Part shown: positions 62,801 to 64,000 of the stretch, one piece after another | How positions within the stretch are numbered: the first letter of the stretch is position 1 | Layout: the number at the start of each line of letters is the position of its first letter | From: Temnopleurus reevesii | Taxonomy: Eukaryota; Echinodermata; Echinoidea; Temnopleuroida; Temnopleuridae | NCBI GenBank assembly: GCA_036244855.1 | Contig: BQKZ01001081.1 | Coordinates: 1 to 64,000 of the forward strand | Length of the DNA: 64,000 bases | Direction: 5' to 3' | The notes under the pieces: model-generated | What the model was told of the DNA's origin: nothing | Seen by the model: the letters and a program-made list of their open reading frames with translations, nothing else | Database searches by the model: none | Made by a program: the position numbers and the translations under genes

Positions 62801-63853
62801 ATGCCGGTCTCAATAAATGATTTCAATTGTCAAGCATATTCAGTCATGATATTCCCAGAGCAATGTGTGAACCAAATGTTTAATTGCTTCAATTCCTAAA
62901 AATGATAATCCATATCTTGTTGAAAAAAAGGCATTTGGGTTAATATTTTGTACTTGTGTGATATAAAAATTGTGCTTTTTGGCTTCAGATAACTTCTCAC
63001 TCATCTATTCTTTCTCTTTTAAAAGCTTACGAAATATACAATATCCTGTTGGTACTAATTTGGAAATTCCATCTACAGTAGATTTGAACATATTGGAAGT
63101 GGGTCGTTACTAAACTTTTTTTTTAATTTCCTTCTTATCAAGTTACAAAAATTCTAACTGAACAATTTCAATACATCGCATTCTCTTCTGTGAAGGATGG
63201 TGCCACCATCTTTAACTGCCAGCACCATCTCCTATGGGCAGAGGCATAATATGGCATTAAATGGGTAGATTTCAGAAATACAATTTGATGCATCCCTTCA
63301 TTTTGATGTTTTCTATCAATTCTATATTAATATAACCAATAACCAATCATTTCAAAATAATGGATGAACTTACTCGGTCTCCATTAGGTCCGGCTGGGCC
63401 ATCCCTTCCTGGGTTACCCTGCGAGGTGGAAAAAATATAATGAATACATGTACTCTTTGATGTATACAGTGTCAAATGCTCGAATTAAATTCAGCAGTTT
63501 CGATTATAGGTAATTATAAAAATGTATCATTTTTGTTCAGTCTTTTCATTGTTACAAAACTATTAAACTTATGACCAAAGAGTTGGCTAAATTTCTTTGG
63601 AAAACACATGAAATAAACAAAAGTGATAAGAAAAAAATGAAATTGTTTGCACACTATGAATTCATCACGAAACGCAATTGTATGACAGATCTTTTTAAGT
63701 AGTTATAATTCCATGTTTTACGCCTTTTTGTTAAAATTCGTTTTCAGGCAGCTAGCCTTTTAACAGTCAACTTGGTGATGGATAATTTCTTGTACTTACA
63801 GTGGGGCCAACTTTGCCATCGTTTCCAGCAAGACCATCTTCACCAGGAGCACC
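41015..63853 (-). CDS. Fibrillar procollagen alpha chain, 3' part (34 exons: triple helix, telopeptide, C-propeptide)
   Basis: Extracellular-matrix collagen chain that would trimerise through its C-propeptide and assemble into fibrils. Seen: 26 phase-0 exons of 45, 54, 72, 99 or 108 bp, each starting with a Gly codon and giving 633 residues of perfect Gly-X-Y; then 15- and 63-bp telopeptide exons and five C-propeptide exons (172, 110, 69, 219, 147 bp) ending in TAA at 41015-41017. All joins have GT/AG borders and the 2694 coding bases stay in frame (897 residues). A fibrillar helix is about 1014 residues, so roughly a third, plus the N-propeptide, lies beyond the right edge. One helix exon between 47071 and 48391 appears lost at an N (47694). 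The C-propeptide ends with the family signature DVAP..D.GA.DQEFG..LGPVCF. Which sea urchin chain it is (1-alpha, 2-alpha or other) cannot be decided here. Confidence 0.93.
41230..41335. repeat. Degenerate minisatellite in the last collagen intron
   Basis: Loose repetition of CATATGGTGCA and CCAATTGAT-like words with a period near 18-26 bp, starting about 70 bp upstream (in transcript sense) of the last-exon acceptor. Confidence 0.45.
42088..42306 (-). CDS. C-propeptide exon 4: core of the COLFI domain
   Basis: 219 bp, 73 residues. Contains [20 protein letters not shown] followed by [12 protein letters not shown], near-identical to vertebrate fibrillar collagens, with Cys6 in YHCKNS and Cys7 in EDGCQ. 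Confidence 0.95.
42725..42793 (-). CDS. C-propeptide exon 3
   Basis: 69 bp, 23 residues beginning [19 protein letters not shown] is an N-glycosylation sequon, although not at the conserved vertebrate position. Corresponds to the WF(G/E)E segment of vertebrate propeptides. Phase 0 both ends. Confidence 0.92.
43221..43330 (-). CDS. C-propeptide exon 2: Ca-binding loop and Cys4-Cys5
   Basis: 110 bp. Encodes [20 protein letters not shown] and continues to [10 protein letters not shown]. The WID.N.G core is the Ca2+ site of COLFI domains. Ser replaces the usual Cys3 after NEG; Cys4 (AHC) and Cys5 (ETC) are present. Confidence 0.94.
43560..43655. mobile_element. SINE 3' tail
   Basis: TTAGAGCGCTACACAAATCT followed by an ATT microsatellite. 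The AGCGCTAYA word is shared with 55195-55350. Confidence 0.5.
44249..44420 (-). CDS. C-propeptide exon 1: propeptide cleavage site, stalk and Cys1
   Basis: 172 bp, phase 0 to 1. With the previous exon it reads SHYYRDEIPK; YYR followed by an acidic residue matches the BMP1/tolloid procollagen C-proteinase site of type I collagen. A helical stalk follows ([19 protein letters not shown]), then [16 protein letters not shown], where the Cys is C-propeptide Cys1. The position of Cys2 (seven residues on, counting Cys1 as 1) is Ala. Confidence 0.93.
44870..44932 (-). CDS. C-telopeptide exon, 63 bp
   Basis: Encodes 21 residues, [20 protein letters not shown] then Y. It is non-collagenous, with one Lys that could be a lysyl-oxidase substrate and a Tyr-rich end as in other telopeptides. 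GTAAGT donor, phase 0. Confidence 0.88.
45274..45288 (-). CDS. 15-bp micro-exon, start of the C-telopeptide
   Basis: Minus strand: TTGTACAG acceptor, then GGCCAAGTTTCAATG, then GTAAGTCTC donor. Encodes GQVSM in phase 0 and joins the GPP cap to the next telopeptide exon in frame. Too short for gene finders; the call rests on both splice sites and frame. Confidence 0.72.
45987..46058 (-). CDS. Collagen last triple-helix exon, 72 bp
   Basis: Eight triplets beginning [12 protein letters not shown] and ending in four consecutive GPP triplets, the normal stabilising cap of a fibrillar helix. In vertebrate genes this end is fused to the telopeptide in one junction exon; here the exon stops at the end of the GPP cap. 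Confidence 0.93.
46449..46520 (-). CDS. Collagen triple-helix exon, 72 bp
   Basis: Eight triplets beginning [18 protein letters not shown] and ending GLRGGS. Basic. 72 bp is outside the 54-derived series and is used twice at the helix end. Confidence 0.92.
47018..47071 (-). CDS. Collagen triple-helix exon, 54 bp
   Basis: Encodes [18 protein letters not shown], which matches the vertebrate C-terminal helix pattern GEQGPSGASGPAGPRGPP triplet for triplet. Confidence 0.93.
47447..47643. mobile_element. GGTGTTTCA inverted-repeat element, diverged copy
   Basis: Starts TAGTGTTTCATCAAGATAC, ends AGCTGGTAAAGCACCGCCC. Contains an AT microsatellite-like run. Lies next to the N at 47694. Confidence 0.7.
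47695..47697 (-). pseudogene. Remnant of a collagen exon destroyed at a single-N assembly join
   Basis: A good acceptor (TTTCCATTACAG on the minus strand) is followed by one Gly codon, GGA, and then the N at 47694. Left of the N the minus strand reads TG followed by GTATGG, a possible donor. Both neighbouring helix exons are intact, and alignment to vertebrate helices leaves a hole of about 18-21 residues exactly here. The exon core was probably dropped in assembly; I infer this and cannot see the missing bases. Confidence 0.6.
47716..48055. repeat. Minisatellite, three units of 115-119 bp
   Basis: Each unit carries ATCATAAAAAT, TGATCATGAACATATAA and AAGGAAGAACTTTTATT; unit starts are near 47716, 47831 and 47950. 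The third unit is more diverged. Confidence 0.85.
48391..48444 (-). CDS. Collagen triple-helix exon, 54 bp
   Basis: Encodes [18 protein letters not shown]. It aligns with the vertebrate helix segment just before the C-terminal cross-link lysine (GIKGHR) region, so the next exon should carry that region. Confidence 0.92.
48890..48997 (-). CDS. Collagen triple-helix exon, 108 bp
   Basis: Twelve triplets beginning [16 protein letters not shown] and ending GNSGPM. Contains GAPGER. Confidence 0.92.
49692..49799 (-). CDS. Collagen triple-helix exon, 108 bp
   Basis: Twelve triplets beginning [13 protein letters not shown] and ending GMNGMMGPR. Confidence 0.92.
49961..50166. repeat. Two hairpins in a collagen intron
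   Basis: GCCGTACAAT...ATTGTACGGC at 49961-49990, and an imperfect inverted repeat 50055-50166 centred on TTAGGGCCAATATTGCCCTAA. Confidence 0.75.
50262..50604. mobile_element. SINE-like fragment followed by ATT and ATTATC microsatellites
   Basis: GGGCTCCCTGGTAGAGCAGG resembles a tRNA-type box A; GGGCTGTATAAATCCCTGTA then leads into (ATT)n at 50399-50458 and (ATTATC)n at 50514-50604. Confidence 0.5.
50615..50722 (-). CDS. Collagen triple-helix exon, 108 bp (acidic)
   Basis: Twelve triplets beginning [14 protein letters not shown], the most acidic part of the helix seen here, and ending GMPGAD. It is squeezed between microsatellites: an AG tract just right of the acceptor and a 200-bp ATT/ATTATC array 10 bp left of the donor. 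Confidence 0.92.
51078..51131 (-). CDS. Collagen triple-helix exon, 54 bp
   Basis: Encodes [18 protein letters not shown], phase 0. Confidence 0.92.
51296..51402. repeat. Inverted repeat
   Basis: TGGATAAAACTTTTGGCCAT and its inverse at 51382-51402. Confidence 0.75.
51571..51624 (-). CDS. Collagen triple-helix exon, 54 bp
   Basis: Encodes [18 protein letters not shown]. The final triplet GHG has Gly in the Y position; the Gly at every third residue is intact. Confidence 0.92.
52252..52359 (-). CDS. Collagen triple-helix exon, 108 bp
   Basis: Twelve triplets beginning [16 protein letters not shown] and ending GRDGPM. GNQGER is another GxxGER motif. Confidence 0.92.
52793..52846 (-). CDS. Collagen triple-helix exon, 54 bp
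   Basis: Encodes [18 protein letters not shown], phase 0, GTGAGT donor. Confidence 0.92.
53470..53523 (-). CDS. Collagen triple-helix exon, 54 bp
   Basis: Encodes [18 protein letters not shown], an unusually hydrophobic stretch with Leu, Met and Val in X/Y positions. Confidence 0.92.
53913..54193 (+). mobile_element. Unclassified interspersed repeat, copy on + strand
   Basis: About 280 bp similar to the reverse complement of 60806-61097, e.g. CTTTCACACTTCTCTAATCC and TTAGCTTTTTCT.TATACTTG. Its end (AAAGCTCAAGCTCTTTTT) also occurs alone at 2558-2580. Confidence 0.75.
54288..54341 (-). CDS. Collagen triple-helix exon, 54 bp
   Basis: Encodes [18 protein letters not shown], phase 0. Confidence 0.92.
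54973..55080 (-). CDS. Collagen triple-helix exon, 108 bp
   Basis: Twelve triplets beginning [13 protein letters not shown] and ending GRSGPM. Contains GAPGER (GxxGER type). The donor is GTAGGT. Confidence 0.92.
55195..55350. mobile_element. SINE-like fragment
   Basis: Ends GATAAGCGCTATATAAAAGC, a SINE 3'-end word shared with 43560-43655; the 5' part resembles GGTGAAGTAAATGGGTTCCT. Confidence 0.5.
55597..55650 (-). CDS. Collagen triple-helix exon, 54 bp
   Basis: Encodes [18 protein letters not shown], phase 0. Confidence 0.92.
56221..56274 (-). CDS. Collagen triple-helix exon, 54 bp
   Basis: Encodes [18 protein letters not shown]. Only about 340 bp of intron separates it from the preceding exon, the shortest intron in this gene. 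Confidence 0.92.
56613..56666 (-). CDS. Collagen triple-helix exon, 54 bp
   Basis: Encodes [18 protein letters not shown], phase 0. Confidence 0.92.
57253..57360 (-). CDS. Collagen triple-helix exon, 108 bp
   Basis: Twelve triplets beginning [16 protein letters not shown] and ending GPPGRSGEG. Confidence 0.92.
57941..58109. mobile_element. GCGGTGTTTCACCAA inverted-repeat element
   Basis: Termini GCGGTGTTTCACCAACTTAC and GATTTGGTAAAATACCGCCC. About 169 bp, in a collagen intron. Confidence 0.78.
58230..58283 (-). CDS. Collagen triple-helix exon, 54 bp
   Basis: Encodes [18 protein letters not shown], phase 0, GTAAGT donor. Confidence 0.92.
58355..58505 (-). mobile_element. tRNA-derived SINE head
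   Basis: The minus strand has a polymerase III box A-like TGGTCTAGTGGTA (58470-58482) and box B-like GGGTTTGATTCC (58429-58440) at tRNA spacing. The acceptor arm ends do not pair, so it is not a working tRNA gene. Confidence 0.65.
59255..59353 (-). CDS. Collagen triple-helix exon, 99 bp
   Basis: Eleven triplets, [13 protein letters not shown] at the start and GRAGRNGEV at the end. Contains GMAGER, a GxxGER motif of the kind that can be recognised by collagen-binding integrins (binding is inference). Confidence 0.92.
59778..59812. repeat. AAT microsatellite
   Basis: About twelve TAA units in a collagen intron. Confidence 0.95.
60011..60109 (-). CDS. Collagen triple-helix exon, 99 bp
   Basis: Eleven triplets beginning [13 protein letters not shown] and ending GSGVTGDA. 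99 bp is the 45+54 class. Confidence 0.92.
60576..60683 (-). CDS. Collagen triple-helix exon, 108 bp
   Basis: Twelve triplets beginning [13 protein letters not shown] and ending GPVGISGSQ. Double-size exon (2 x 54), phase 0. Confidence 0.92.
60806..61097 (-). mobile_element. Unclassified interspersed repeat, copy on - strand
   Basis: Inverse of 53913-54193 at roughly 80% identity by eye. The two copies flank seven collagen introns in opposite orientation. Confidence 0.75.
61570..61623 (-). CDS. Collagen triple-helix exon, 54 bp
   Basis: Encodes [18 protein letters not shown]. Two consecutive GNQ triplets make it Asn/Gln-rich. Confidence 0.92.
62095..62240. mobile_element. Possible SINE fragment
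   Basis: GTTGTGGTGTAGTGGTTTTA resembles a polymerase III box A; no clear box B follows. Confidence 0.35.
62348..62401 (-). CDS. Collagen triple-helix exon, 54 bp
   Basis: Encodes [18 protein letters not shown], in phase 0, with a GTAAGT donor on the minus strand. Confidence 0.92.
63374..63418 (-). CDS. Collagen triple-helix exon, 45 bp
   Basis: Encodes [15 protein letters not shown], five triplets. 45 bp is one of the standard fibrillar-collagen exon sizes (54 minus 9). Confidence 0.92.
63800..63853 (-). CDS. Collagen triple-helix exon, 54 bp
   Basis: Encodes [18 protein letters not shown], six perfect triplets, phase 0 at both ends. It is the most 5' exon visible; the helix continues off the right edge. 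Confidence 0.92.
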
Positions 63854-64000
63854 CTGTAAAACATGGAAAAGATAAAATAAATTTTCAATAAAAATTCAAT
63901 TATCAGAGATATATTGAGGATTAATGATATATATTTCATAACTTGAAGTTACATTTTTAAGCAAAGGGAGAAAATCGCTTTTGAAATCAAAATTGACTAC

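Overview
The window is animal nuclear DNA, almost certainly from a sea urchin. The evidence is: intron-rich genes on the minus strand; many exons encoding the four-cysteine SURF (sea urchin fibrillar) module; a fibrillar-collagen gene with 45/54/99/108-bp Gly-X-Y exons; and AT-rich DNA full of short inverted-repeat elements, tRNA-derived SINE debris and microsatellites. Nothing prokaryotic or viral was seen.

Three genes lie head to tail, all transcribed right to left. (1) 41015-63853 is the 3' part of a fibrillar procollagen gene: 26 triple-helix exons (633 residues of uninterrupted Gly-X-Y, continuing beyond the right edge), a C-telopeptide on two small exons (15 and 63 bp) and a complete C-propeptide on five exons ending in a stop codon. 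(2) Gene A, 26478-32455, encodes a signal peptide, a ten-cysteine VWC domain and four SURF modules. Its first exon is present three times (32356-32455, 33916-34015, 35382-35481). The first and third copies lie in an apparently identical block and look like an assembly duplication; the second is diverged. (3) Gene B, 10259-21972, encodes a signal peptide, VWC and nine SURF modules, ends on an open splice donor and has no further recognisable exon in the left-hand 10.2 kb. VWC followed by SURF repeats is the N-propeptide layout published for the sea urchin 2-alpha fibrillar procollagen. B is therefore best read as the 5' end of such a gene (or of a fibrosurfin-like protein) whose remainder lies off the left edge. 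A is a shorter paralogue or an alternative 5' cassette.

Every SURF module is carried by a symmetric phase 1-1 exon. The exception is module 1, which in both A and B is split by a phase-2 intron at the same place. The modules fall into two alternating sequence subtypes, so the real repeat unit seems to be a pair; module 3 of gene B breaks the alternation and is absent from A.

The remaining DNA (1-10258, 21973-26460, 32456-41014 and the introns) holds no supported gene. It holds several families of short inverted-repeat elements, including a PIF/Harbinger-like family with TAA/TTA target duplications (one copy supplies intron position +5 onward of a splice donor in gene B), foldback elements, SINE fragments, tandem duplications and CAT/CT/ATT microsatellites. 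Three single-N positions look like assembly joins; one appears to have removed the core of a collagen exon.
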